Shown here piece by piece: positions 11,034 to 21,554 of a DNA stretch of 64,000 nucleotides. This DNA comes from Chrysopilus asiliformis. Taxonomy: Eukaryota; Arthropoda; Insecta; Diptera; Rhagionidae. The stretch is from positions 36,084,361 to 36,148,360 of the forward strand of contig OZ035963.1 of NCBI GenBank assembly GCA_964034945.1, written 5' to 3'. The translations under genes and the position numbers were made by a program. Position 1 is the first letter of the stretch. Each line of letters starts with the position of its first letter. Below the pieces are notes generated by a model. It saw only the letters and a list, made by a program, of their open reading frames with translations. It was not told where the DNA came from and made no database searches.

Positions 11034-11369
11034 TAAATTCAATTTTTTGCAATTATATTACAGTGGAAATTAAAAATGTCTAATTTGTCTATACAGAAAA
11101 TAACGATATAACCGTTAGTTCATGGTGTTTCAAAACAAAATATTTATAAATATCTTACATCTATAATCGGAGGCAGTGAAAGCACAGGAACAGCTATCAT
11201 TTTAAACGATTATCACAACAAAACATGGTGTTTCCAAAATGAATTTCGCAATCACGATAATTTCCCAGGTTTTGTTGTTGTAGGAAATATTGCCGATTGA
11301 TTGAACTCAGCCAAATCTGTTTTCTGATATAAATTGTTTAATTTTGTCAAACAATTGAACGAGTATATA

Positions 11370-11645
11370 AGTTAACTTCGGATCTCCCACGATAGCGTGA
11401 AATTGGCACGTACAAGATATCAGGTGTCACCCACTTGCAATTATGAATGCAGGCGGTCCAGTTCTTAGAATTTACTAATATCATACTTCGTTTAGATTCT
11501 TATCTCTATTAGCATAGGTTAGTTGTAAGAGCAAAATTTGGAATGACTTCAGTTGAATTGTAGAACTCAATAAAGAAACATCAAGCTTCACTTGATGACA
11601 AAAAAATATATTTTTTTCTTTCATATTCTAAAATAAAATTAACTG
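11370..11645 (+). mobile_element. Candidate 5' LTR of gypsy-group retroelement (copy 2)
   Basis: Duplicate of 5859-6134. The AGTTAAC start, AATAAA and TTAACT end are retained, and the primer site follows at 11644. This is the LTR connected to the gag-pol region on its right. A 3' LTR was not seen, because the element is cut at about 18350. Confidence 0.5.
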
Positions 11646-11661
11646 GCGCCCGAGCAGGGAC
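11644..11661 (+). other. tRNA-Lys-type primer-binding site (copy 2)
   Basis: Same TGGCGCCCGAGCAGGGAC as in copy 1, directly after the LTR end. Confidence 0.8.
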
Positions 11662-12520
11662 CGTTGGTGATTAAAGTAAAAAGTCCAAGTGTTAAATAGA
11701 AATTTTTTTTTAAGACCCAGTAATAGTGTAGTGTAACCAATCACTAATTAGTGTAACCAATGACAAATTAGTGTAACCATCATTAAGTGCTGTTATTACT
11801 CGACGTCATTTACTTAATCAACTGTAGCAACTAGAAGGGATAAAATCCTTCGAAACCTGTGCAGCGCAAAGGAACAGGAAAAGAGGCCCCGGAGTCACCT
11901 TACATTTTACAAAAAAAATTGAGGATAAATTCGGAGTCCTTGAATAAGTTAACCAAACTTCGACAACACATTCAATCCAGAAATATTCAACAGCAACTTT
12001 GAAGATAACCAGATGTTTCACCTAATAATTTTGTTGTAAGATCAAAATCATTATTTTTTTCATAAGAAAACAAGTTAACCCATTCGGTATTTTGATGCCA
12101 TATGGCAACGCAGTTAAAAATTTGAATTGACTTATTATTTCAACACTCTATTCTCATTCAGTGCACCTTTAAGTGCATTTGTGACCCAATTTTGATTTTT
12201 TGAGTAAAAACCTGGACTACAGTAGATGAATTTGTAAAAAATAAAAATTTTCGATTTTTTTTTGTTTTAAATGAATTCTAATAGCTTAAACATCATTAGA
12301 GAGAATTTTTAACCCCCATAGAAAAAAACATGTACCGAACGGGTTAATCATTGTTCTTTTCATTGCTAAATAATAGTCAAAAGTTTAAAAGATAAGTGAA
12401 GGAAAAGTAAACAAGTTATAAATAAATAAGAAAAGTTTTACAAGATAATTTCAAAAATAAAAAAAAAACGAAACAAAATTTTAGATTTTAAAAACGGGAA
12501 TTTAAATTATAAAAACCAAA

Positions 12521-13907
12521 ATGACCAACGACTAGTTAGTTCAACCAGCGAAGTTAGTATAATTCCTGAGGAAAATTCTAGTTTTAGTGGTGCTCCAGCA
12601 CAAGAAAATCCTACTGTTAGAGATTCTTTTGATCTTAGTAGATTAACTGATCTGATCGCGGAAATCGTTAGAAAGGAAAGCCGGGAAGTTCTTAATTCCA
12701 TCATCCACCCAGGGGCAGATATTAATAATAACGTTGACCAAACTATCGATATTGGATTCGAAAGAAATCTATCTGATATGGACAAAATACCAGACGTAGT
12801 TAAAAGTTTAAGGGAATTTTCAGGCCTACCAGGAGAGTTTGGTTCCTGGAAAAAAAGTGTCGATAGAATTTTAAGACTTATAATCATCTTAAAGGCACAC
12901 CAAAATATTCTGGGATACCCAGCGTGATTCGAAATAAAATCATTGGCTGTGCGGATACAGCATTAGAGTCTTACAATACCCCATTGAATTGGGAAAAGAT
13001 TTCGAAATGTCTCACTTTACATTATGCCGACAAGAGGGATTTAGGCACCCTAGAACACCAAATGACGACTTTGGTCCAGAAACATAACACGATTCCAGAA
13101 TTTTACCAATAAATGTATTATCACCTTTCGTTAATCCTTAACAAACTTTCGTCTATGGAAATGAGTCAAGAGTCCCTTAATATAATGACCCAAGCTTATC
13201 GGGACAAAGCCCTAGATACCTTTGTAAGGGGACTCAAAGGAGACTTGCCGAGACTTTTAAGTATCAGGGAACCGTCTGATCTACCACAGGCCCTTCATCT
13301 ATGCCTCAAACTGGAAAATGTCCATTATCGTGTACAACATAGTCACGGAAATTTCCGAACTGCACAGCAGTTAGCACCACCACTACTTCCACCCAGAGGA
13401 AACAACCAAATTATTCCAATTCCAAAACCCCGAAACTTTTATCCAGAATTGGTCCACAATCCACAAGAACCTCCTAGATCTAACTGTCCAAGACCAAATT
13501 CACAACCGTTCCAAAGGCAATACAATAGGCCATATCTTCCATTTAATGATCCGGCTCCTAAACCAGAGCCTATGGACATTGATCATTCCTTACACTCGCG
13601 TGCAGTCAATTATCAGAATAGAGCACAATTTCGTCCTCAGATAAATAAAAGACCTAATTCACACCAAGTACATCCACCAAATAAGTTCCAAAGAGTTTTC
13701 CATACGGAACAAAATCCGTATTATAATCCAGAACAATACGAATCAGAACATAACGGGTACGAACAACATGGATACGACCAAGAAAGCGAAAATTATGCCG
13801 AAAAATTTGATCCAACGTTAATCGACTATATCGATCAGCAAGATAATCCAAGCCTTGAGAATTTAGAAGAGCCTGAAGAATTAGACAACGTTAATTTTTT
13901 AGGATAA
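12521..13907 (+). pseudogene. gag: gypsy-group retroelement gag, broken
   Basis: Capsid/nucleocapsid precursor of a Ty3/gypsy-group (errantivirus-like) element. The frame from ATG 12521 meets a stop after four codons (12533-12535). A related frame then reads PDVVKSLREFSGLPGEFG to about 12925 and ends at a stop. From 12924 another frame continues ([16 protein letters not shown]) and is interrupted by one in-frame TAA at 13110-13112, then runs to 13907. The last part includes ALDTFVRGLKGDLPRLL, a proline/asparagine-rich stretch and an acidic tail with several tyrosines. No CCHC zinc knuckle is seen, which is usual for this group. At least one early stop, one frame change and one internal stop make it inactive. 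Confidence 0.85.
13895..13901 (+). other. -1 ribosomal frameshift heptamer T TTT TTA at the gag-pol overlap
   Basis: In the gag frame the last codons read AAT TTT TTA GGA TAA, giving the canonical X XXY YYZ slip site T TTT TTA two codons before the gag stop (13905-13907). Slipping back one base enters the frame RINSSSLPYIKYLGK, which carries the protease. The same heptamer class is known from retroviral gag-pol junctions. A downstream pseudoknot was not modelled. Confidence 0.7.
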
Positions 13908-15130
13908 ACAGCTCTTCTCTACCTTACATCAAATATTTAGGGAAGAGCGGAAAATCATTAAAATTCCTGATAGACACAGGTTCAAATAAAAATTATATTC
14001 AGCCTAGATTAATCAAAAATCCTATTCCAAATGAAAAACCATTTCGAGCTAATTCTGTGGGCGGAACCATTCCAATAACGCACCACTCCATAGTAAACTT
14101 ATTCGGACCTTTTCAAAATATTAAATTTTTCATACTACCAAGCCTCACTTCCTTCGACGGTATCATTGGCAATGACACTTTAAAACAGTTGGGAGCTATT
14201 ATTCACACCGATAAATATTATATCACCATACATCCGGATACGAAAATCCCTTTGAAGGAACTTCAATCGAAAGCGGTTAACACTGCTAATACTTCAACTT
14301 CTTTCTCTCGACCCAGCCTAAATCTCCGAATATCTCATTTAAATCCCGCACAAAAGCAAAAGCTAGAATCTATTATAAAAAACTGTCCGACATTATTCTC
14401 CGATCCTGACGAAAAACTTACTTACACGACAAAAGTTAAAGGCGAAATTCGCACGACAGCTAATGAACCTGTTTATTCCAAATCTCACCCCTATCCTATG
14501 TGTTTAAAAAACGAGGTCGAGAAACAAATCAAGAGTTTATTGGAAGACGGAATTATTAGACCATCCAAATCTCCATACAATTCACCGGTTTGGATTGTTC
14601 CGAAGAAAACTGATGCATCCAAAGAAAAAAAGTACAGGATGGTTATTGATTATTGTAAACTAAATGCAATCACAATACCAGATAAATACCCTATTCCCGA
14701 AATTAATAAAGTCTTAGCCAACTTAGGCAAAAACCCAAATTTCTCGATAATCGATTTGAAAAGCGGATTTCATCAGATCCCACTCAAGGAATCTGACATT
14801 GCAAAAGATGTTACGTTTACATCGATGACATCATCATATTCGGTAAGGATGAAGAGGAACATTGCGTAAATCTTCAGGAAATCTTTAAAACTTTAGAGGC
14901 GGCAAATATGAAAATCCAGCTCGACAAATGTGAATTTCTACAAAACGACATAGAATTCTTGGGTTTTAAGGTGCAAGTAACTGCTAATTTTCCTACTCCT
15001 AAAACTTTAAAACATCTTAGATCTTTCCTTGGTCTGTCAGGATATTATCGCCGATTCATTCAAGATTATGCGAAATTAGCAAAACCCCTGACATCCCTTT
15101 TAAGAGGGGAAGATGGACGCGTGTCCAAAA
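13901..15130 (+). pseudogene. pol: gypsy-group pol fragment: protease and deleted reverse transcriptase
   Basis: The -1 frame starting at the slip site carries the aspartic protease motif FLIDTGSNKN and then FDGIIGNDTLKQLGA. The RT fingers follow: SPYNSPVWIVPKK, YRMVIDYCKLNAIT, FSIIDLKSGFHQIPLKES. The frame ends at 14869 because the segment between the DIAKD codons and the YVYIDDI catalytic motif (near 14817) is missing. RT resumes in another frame (EEEHCVNLQ, MKIQLDKCEFLQ, FLGLSGYYRRFIQDYAK) up to about 15120. The deletion removes part of the palm before the catalytic aspartates. The element is then interrupted by a LINE. Confidence 0.88.
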
Positions 15131-18018
15131 ATTTATCCAGAAACAAGATCATAAAGTTAAATGAATTAACAACCGTGCAGTTCTATCACAAAACAATAAA
15201 CCTATCACATTTAACCTATCATCCTATCATCCCTACTAGCAGAGGGAATCACAAAACCACCTGGTGGAACATTGACCTACAAAAACTAAGACAAGCGTTA
15301 CGCAAACAATTTAATAAAGCCAAAAGAGTTAACACAGCAGAACAATGGAACATTTTTAGTAATCTCCAAAGTAGCTATAAGAAATCCATAAGAAACTCCA
15401 AAAGAAATCACTGGAAAAAATTTTGCGGTGAAGTTGATAGTGTTCCTGAAGCTGCCAGAATTCACAAAATCCTGGCTAAGGACCCCACCAACCAACCAAC
15501 TACTTTCCAGACTGAGTCAGGCATTTACACGTCAAGTGATAGGTAGGCTGCTATACACCTCCTTGATACACATTTCCCTGGATATTATCCTTTCCGAGAT
15601 AATTCCAGTTTATCTCAAATAGACACAGCTACAGCTGATTGGGCGACAGCCAACAAAATTGTTACAAGAGAAAAAATCTCATGGGCTATAAACAGTTTCG
15701 CCCCTTTCAAATCTCCAGGCCCAGATGGTATCTATCCGGCTGCTATGCAGAAAGGAATGGATTCACTAATTTTGCCCCTTCAAGAACTCTACAAAGCCTG
15801 TATTGCAACGGGCTTTATCCCAAGTTCATGGGGCAAGGTAAGAGTAATTTTCATTCCAAAAGCTGGTAAGCAATCCTACTATTTAGCCAAATCGTATAGG
15901 CCGATTAGTCTCATGAGTTTTCTGCTAAAAACCCTAGAAAGACTGGTGGAAGTTCATCTGCGAAGTGAGCTTCAACCAAAGTTGACTCTATATCCTATGC
16001 AGTTTGCTTATCAAAAGGGCAAATCTACTGAAGCAGCTCTTCATCAACTCGTATATCACATTGAAAGAGGTATGGCCTGTAATGAGTTTGTCTTAAGCAC
16101 CTTTATTGATATTGAGGGTGCCTTTGACAACACCTCCTTTCAAGTCATAAGAGAAGCTCTTAGATCCAAAGGTATAAATCAAACCATAACAAGATGGATC
16201 TACAATATGCTGCGCGGCAGACAAATAAATACGAAGATTGGTGACTATGAGGCTTCTATCTCGACTGTCAAAGGCTGTCCTCAGGGTGGAGTTTTATCTC
16301 CATTATTATGGTGTCTTGTAGTAGATGAACTACTACACGCATTAAACTCTTCAGGCATTCTAACACTAGGATACGCCGATGATATAGTAATATCTATTAC
16401 AGGTAAGTTCCTCAGCACTCTTGGTGAAATTCTAGCAGAGGCCATCACGAAAGTTTCCGTGTGGTGTGACAATATAGGTCTATCCATCAACTCTAGTAAA
16501 ATCAAATCGGTACTTTTCACAAACAAACGTAAGATTGACAATTTAAAAATGCCATCTCTTAAGGGCATTCAACTGAAATTATACAATGAAGCCAAATTTC
16601 TAGGTGTGATCTTCGACAAAAAACTCAATTGGAAATCACATGTCTCAAACAAAGTAAATAAAGCGATATCAGCCTTTGTACAATGCAAAAGAGCCGTATC
16701 CCGTACCTGGGGACTATCTCCGAAGATTGTACTCTGGTTATACACTGCTGTAATCAGACCAATGGTATCCTATGGTGCTATAATCTGGTGGAAAAGAACA
16801 ACTCTTTCTTCTGTCAAAAACGAACTCAATAAGCTCCAAAGACTTGCGTGTATTAGTATTACTGGTGCGATGAGATCGTGCCCAACAGCTGCATTGGCGG
16901 TTATCTTAAACTTATTACCACTGGATTTATTCATCAAGGAGCAAGCTATGCTCTGTGCCTTTAGACTCAGCATTACTGGTCAAAGGAAATCCAGCAACTG
17001 CAGCAAATCTCACATTTCTATCTGGAATGACCTAACGAATAAGATACCAGAGGCAGAAATGCCTATTGATTATCATATTGCAAAACTACACTTTGGTAAG
17101 AAATTTAAGGTGATTCTGCCAACAAGAGAGGAATGGAATCGGAACAGTCAAATGGTCCCTCTCACAAGCAACTGCTGGTTTACTGATGGATCACTCAGAA
17201 ATGAGGTGGCGGGTGCGGGTGTCTTTCATCCTAGACCCGCATACGATAATATTACTGAAACTATCCCTCTGGGGAAAAATGTTACTGTGTTTCAAGCTGA
17301 AATAGTAGCAATTTCCACTTGCGCAATGCTAATTTGTAACAACAATCCTATAGGCGAAGAGATCAACATATTCTCTGACAGTCAAGCGGCATTAATGGCG
17401 TTGAACTCCGTAGAGATGAAATCAAAACTTGTGGAAGAATGCTTCCTTAACCTTCAAAGGATTTCATGTAACAATACTGTATCCCTTATATGGGTCCCAG
17501 GACACAGCAACATCCAAGGCAATGAAGAAGCAGACAAATTAGCAAGACAGGGTGCTGATATCCTACCTGTAGGACCTGCTCCTTCGCTGCTAATCTCAGT
17601 AGCAACAATCAAAGCAATGATACATATATACAGCAGACAGCAACACAAGACGAGGTGGGCTAATGAAACTGTTGGACGACAAGCTAAAAAGTCTGGCTGT
17701 GAACCTAATCCAACCACGGCCAAAAAAGTACTAGGTCTGCGGAGAACTGGTATTGGACCGCTGGTCAGCGTACTAACGGGTCACAGTAAACTCAACTACC
17801 ACCTTCACAACATCAGGCTTTCGAGCGACCCTTCTTGCAACCTATGCGACGCAGAGGAAGAAACTGCAGAACACTATCTCTGCTTGTGTCCTTTCTTCCA
17901 AAACCGCAGACTAAACACCTTTGGCAGCCGCTTCTTAAAACCACTGGACATCGGTAAGATCCCTCCGAATAAAATTTACAGCTTCATTAGTGGATCCAGA
18001 AGATTCTTGCATGAGTAA
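15130..18018 (+). pseudogene. LOA-type LINE ORF2: reverse transcriptase plus RNase H, one stop codon
   Basis: One frame is open from the gypsy junction to 18018 except for a TAG at 15544-15546. Order: linker with TTWWNIDLQKLRQALRK; RT with SPGPDGIYPAAM, YRPISLMSFLLKTLERLV, FIDIEGAFD, GCPQGGVLSPLLW and the catalytic GYADDIV (near 16370); then SVWCDNIGLSIN and FLGVIFDKKLNWKSH. RNase H follows with WFTDGSLRNEVAG, QAEIVAIST, FSDSQAAL and VPGHSNIQGNEEADKLAR. A cysteine/histidine motif CNLCDAEEETAEHYLCLC comes near the end. RT followed by RNase H points to the LOA/Lian-like clade (inferred). The endonuclease is missing, so this is a 5'-truncated copy. Confidence 0.9.
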
Positions 18019-18129
18019 GCTAGTAATAGCCAGATTCCTACAACAAAGCACAATGGACCCAACTGATGGTCTAAGTGCTTTTTAGGGGCTGAGTATATCG
18101 GCTCCATTCATATTATCTATCTATCTATC
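18019..18129 (+). mobile_element. 3' UTR and (TATC)n tail of the LOA-type LINE
   Basis: A short untranslated stretch ends in TATCTATCTATCTATC at 18114-18129. A short simple repeat in place of poly-A is a common 3' end of several insect LINE clades. Directly after it the gypsy sequence resumes (about 18142), which fixes the 3' edge of the insertion. Confidence 0.75.
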
Positions 18130-18141
18130 CATCACATTTCT

Positions 18142-18350
18142 ATCACGAACATGAAATCAATCCTATGCAGCAAATGAAAAAGAAATGCTTGCCATAATTT
18201 GGGCTTTAAACTCTGTTAGAAATTTCCTTTACGGATCAAGAAAGGTCAAAATGTTTACTGACCATCAGCCTCTAACGTATGAATTAAGCAACAAAATACA
18301 AATAGCAAGATGAAACGCTGGAAAGCCATTCTTGAAGAATATAGCTAGAA
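18142..18350 (+). pseudogene. pol: gypsy-group RNase H fragment, downstream part of the interrupted pol
   Basis: The frame reads NQSYAANEKEMLAIIWALNS and then FTDHQPLTYELSNK, the RNase H domain that follows RT in Ty3/gypsy pol. It resumes the element broken at about 15120. The residues between the RT thumb and this point are absent, so sequence was lost at the LINE insertion. Stops occur before NQSYAA and after IQIAR. The integrase, envelope and 3' LTR are missing; an INE-like repeat follows. Confidence 0.82.
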
Positions 18351-18374
18351 TTTTTGCAAAAAGTATTTTTTTTT

Positions 18375-18652
18375 GTCAAAACTAAGGCTAAGCTCAAAGA
18401 TGCATTTTTGCCCATTAACGAACTTAGCCTTGCATTTTACGAAAAACGAATCTGCGTAAAATTTGAAGTCTAGCTCAATCCGTGCTCCCGATATCTTCGC
18501 CACAGACGGACGGACATGCAAAAATCAATTTTTTAAGTCATTCTAAATTCACTGGTGTAATTCATTTTTGTGTGTGATAACGGGATCTTGGCGTTACAAA
18601 CGGTAAGGCAAAGTTAATATACCCTTTGGTTTCACCATACGGGTATAAAAAA
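18375..18652 (+). repeat. INE/DINE-like dispersed repeat, copy 2
   Basis: Blocks TGCCCATTAACGAACTTAGC, TCTAGCTCAATCCGTGC, GACGGACGGACATGCA, GATCTTGGCGTTACAAACGG and the palindromic end TATACCC...GGGTATA. It truncates the gypsy fragment on the left. Confidence 0.8.
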
Positions 18653-19223
18653 AGCCAATATCATGAGAACGGTACGTCGTACAGAAAAGTTCCAAAGGTA
18701 AAAAATATTTAGAATACGGTTTTACACAAATTTTCCATACATCAAAATCCAATTCTTTTGCTTTTAACCCCTTTCCCACCACAAATAAGGGGGTGTACAG
18801 AATTAATACTTTGCAGAAACAATAAAGATTTAGTACCAACATCGGGTAAAAGTTTGAAGATGATATCTTCTTAGGCCGTTTTCCCATAGTTATCCGGCTA
18901 GTCCCTTTTCTAGCCTTAAAACTGCAAAAAAAATTTGTGAGTCGGGCAACACAGAAATCAAATTGTCAAATCGAAATCAAAACAAAAACAAGTGCGACCA
19001 AAAGCAATGTCAGAAAATCGTAATTTTTCGTTCTAATAATAGTGAAGCAATAATAGTGAAAAAACTTATTGCTTCTTTGTTATCTAGTTAAGGAAAGTGC
19101 GGTTTTGCAGTTTTTTTTATTTTTATGTCCAAAAAATATAAAAGTTTACATTTCCATCGCCGTTGGAACCCTAAAAAACTTTCTTTAGGGATTTTTTTTT
19201 GCTGTCCGCAGAGCATTCCCTAA
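18653..19223. other. Unassigned AT-rich stretch
   Basis: Contains short homopolymer runs and GCAATAATAGTGA-type local repeats near 19030-19060. No open frame with recognisable motifs and no inverted ends were found. It ends at the TAA flanking the next element. Confidence 0.4.
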
Positions 19224-20245
19224 AGGTGGGTTTAGAAACACGAGCATTTTCATTTTTACTGGCAAAGTGAGTGAAATGCCAGATTTCTTATGACTTTTTC
19301 ACCAAGTGGGAAAGGGACGGGAAACCACTCAGTAAAAATTTTACTGGAAATTTTGCTTGCATGTAGCGGTTTTACTATCCATAATTTTCGTCGACGATAG
19401 GAAAGTTATGGCAGTAAACAACAACAAACACATTGGACTTCCCCGCCCTGCCAGCAAAATGTTACCCCTGAATTATGGGGAATTATGGCAGCCAGCAAAA
19501 GTAAGGTTAAGTTCGATGTTTATTTGAAAGCTACGCATTTTAAATGGAAACGGGAGGTAATAATAATTATGTTATTAATTATAACATCACACAAAATAAT
19601 TTTGTTAGGTGAAATTGAAGTGATAACAAACGTATTGCTGCGAGAAGGTGATGTGCAGTGACAGTTCGCCATAAAGTGGAAGGGAAAGTACATGTGAGAC
19701 ACTGATGTGATCGACTTTTTGCGCACGTAAATTTGAATTTCGCTATCCCGCTCACTTTCACCGCGTCTTGACCTGGGATTTTTCATCGCAGAGATTTTTG
19801 ATTGACCAATCAGAGCTCGAGTTGACGGAGGGGAAAAATCCCAGAGAGAAATTTCTTGAAATCTTGCAATAGCAAAATTTCTTGGAATTTCACAATTCAA
19901 GATGGCGGAATCCAAATTCTCCCGACAAGTAATTGCGAAAATAACTAATTTTTACAAAAAACGATACAAAAAGCTTTGGAAGAGAATGTATAACATTAAG
20001 AGGTTTTTCTTTTCGTCTGTTCTTCTGTTTCAGCCTTTTCAATTTCACGTATTGCATTAATTGCGAGAGCGGCGACTATGTGTTTTCTTTTCATCGGCAT
20101 TTTCAGTACTAAATTTCAAGAGATTTTCGGCCCAGCTGTCAAAAAAATCTCATTGCGGTGAGATATTTCTCGGGATGAAAAATTGTTAATCAAGACGCGG
20201 TGTTTGCCAGTAAAAATGAAAATGCTCGTGTTTCTAAACCCACCT
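19224..20245. mobile_element. PIF/Harbinger-like MITE with 40-bp inverted ends and TAA target duplication
   Basis: The left end AGGTGGGTTTAGAAACACGA and its mirror at 20206-20245 are inverted repeats about 40 bp long. TAA flanks both sides (19221-19223, 20246-20248), the 3-bp duplication typical of PIF/Harbinger elements. No transposase is visible. A smaller MITE (19759-20202) ends exactly at the inner edge of the right arm. Confidence 0.8.
19759..20202. mobile_element. 444-bp MITE with CACCGCGTCTTGA ends, copy A (nested)
   Basis: Left CACCGCGTCTTGACC and right TCAAGACGCGGTG are inverted, with TTT on both sides (19756-19758, 20203-20205). A related copy lies at 20586-20971. Both hold CATCGCAGAGATTTTTGATT and GACCAATCAGAGCTCGAG. 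On the + strand from 19901 a short frame reads MAESKFSRQVIAKITNFYKK, partly kept in copy B (MTEYKFSQQVVGKITNFYK), so the interior may derive from a coding exon. Confidence 0.72.
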
Positions 20246-20585
20246 TAACAATGCATTGCACATATCTTTTCGTTGACATTTTGCGTGCTATAAAAAGATA
20301 AATGAAAGTAAAATGGAAAACGTGTGTTCCTACGAATGTTTCCCATCGACGAATGTAAACAAAGGGCATGATGAAATTGGTTTTGTGTTTTCTGGCAAGA
20401 CAAGAAAATTTAATGTTTGGTGAAAATTCTGATAAATTTTGAAGCTTTGTTTCACGAAATATGGTATGTTTCATTAAAAAATAGTATTCTCTACGAAAAT
20501 TGTGTTAGAGATTTTGCAATTTCTTTGCTGAAAATTGTACTGGAGTACCCAGTGACAATGGCAAATCGAAAAGCTTTTTTGCTTA

Positions 20586-20971
20586 GACCGTGTCTCCACT
20601 TGGGATTTTTCATCGCAGAGATTTTTGATTGACCAATCAGAGCTCGAGTTGACGGCGATAAAAAATCCCAGAGATAAATTTCATGAAATCTTGCAATTGC
20701 AAAATTTCATGGAATTTCCCGATTCAAGATGACGGAATATAAATTCTCCCAACAAGTAGTTGGGAAAATAACTAATTTTTACAAACAATACAATAGAAAA
20801 GGCTTTGGAAGAGAATATTTAACATTAAGGTTTTTCTTTTCGCCTGCTTTTCTTTGTTTCTAATATTTTGCAATAACTGTGACTAGTTGTTTCAACTTCA
20901 AAGGCATGTAAAAAAATCTTATTGCGGTGAGATATTTCTTGGGATAAAAAATGGTTAATCAAGACGCGGTG
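20586..20971. mobile_element. 386-bp MITE, copy B, TTA target duplication
   Basis: Diverged copy of the 19759-20202 element. Its left end has drifted (GACCGTGTCT) while the right end TCAAGACGCGGTG is intact. TTA lies on both sides (20583-20585, 20972-20974), which supports a PIF/Harbinger origin for the pair. Confidence 0.72.
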
Positions 20972-21001
20972 TTATTGTTCATTTCAATTGAACGTGAAGG
21001 A

Positions 21002-21439
21002 CCCAGTGAAAAATTATTAAGGCATTATCGCTAAGGTGTCTTTAAGACATGAGACAAATAATATAAAAGCCTCCAAATTAAAATGAGATGGAAGGAAAAA
21101 CGCGCCTTTTATGCGTGTGTTGGAAAAGTGAACTAAAAAAGTTATTTTTTGTTGAAGTTTTGTGTTGGCTATCAGGAGAATTTAAACGACTCGGTAAATA
21201 TTTTTATAGAAAAAGTAATAGATTAAGGCTTAAAGATCGTTTTAATAAAGAAATTTTTACCATCTAAGCAATCAGCGCCATCACCGGGGAAAAAACATCT
21301 ACTATTAATGTTGCCTTAGTTGTAAGGCCTTATATACGCGGAAATGGCCTATACAAAACTAAGGCAACAATAAGGTAAAGATAATGCATTAAGATAATGC
21401 CTTTATAATGCCTTAATAAGACATTTTTTGTTCACTGGG
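21002..21439. mobile_element. MITE with CCCAGTGAA ends; relative at 36300-36577
   Basis: Ends CCCAGTGAA...TTCACTGGG, with inner mirrored TTATTAAGGCATTAT/ATAATGCCTTAATAA. Part of the interior (about 21110-21280) reads on the + strand GEFKRLGKYFYRKSNRLRLK, and the same frame survives in the inverted relative at 36300-36400. No target duplication is clear. Confidence 0.65.
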
Positions 21440-21554
21440 GAGTGAAAAGGAATACCGGTTTCATCAGAATTTATTCCACTAGCGCAACTATTTACTCTAC
21501 CGCAAGTATATGGGAAAATACGCTTTCTTCCTATCTATAGTAACTCTCTAATCT

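Larger units (their letters stand above)
7322..12832. repeat. 5.5-kb tandem duplication, copy 2
   Basis: Second copy of the block at 1856-7321. Substitutions are sparse (for example 7616, 9190, 10199, 11972). It also has a 40-bp internal tandem duplication near 11000 absent from copy 1. Unlike copy 1, it continues rightward into the remainder of the gypsy element, so this is the copy attached to the ancestral right flank. The low divergence means either a recent duplication or an uncollapsed haplotype in the assembly; sequence alone cannot separate these. Confidence 0.93.

Noticed and set aside
19520..19915. 131-residue minus-strand frame
   Set aside because: It crosses the boundary of a nested MITE and has no recognisable domain.
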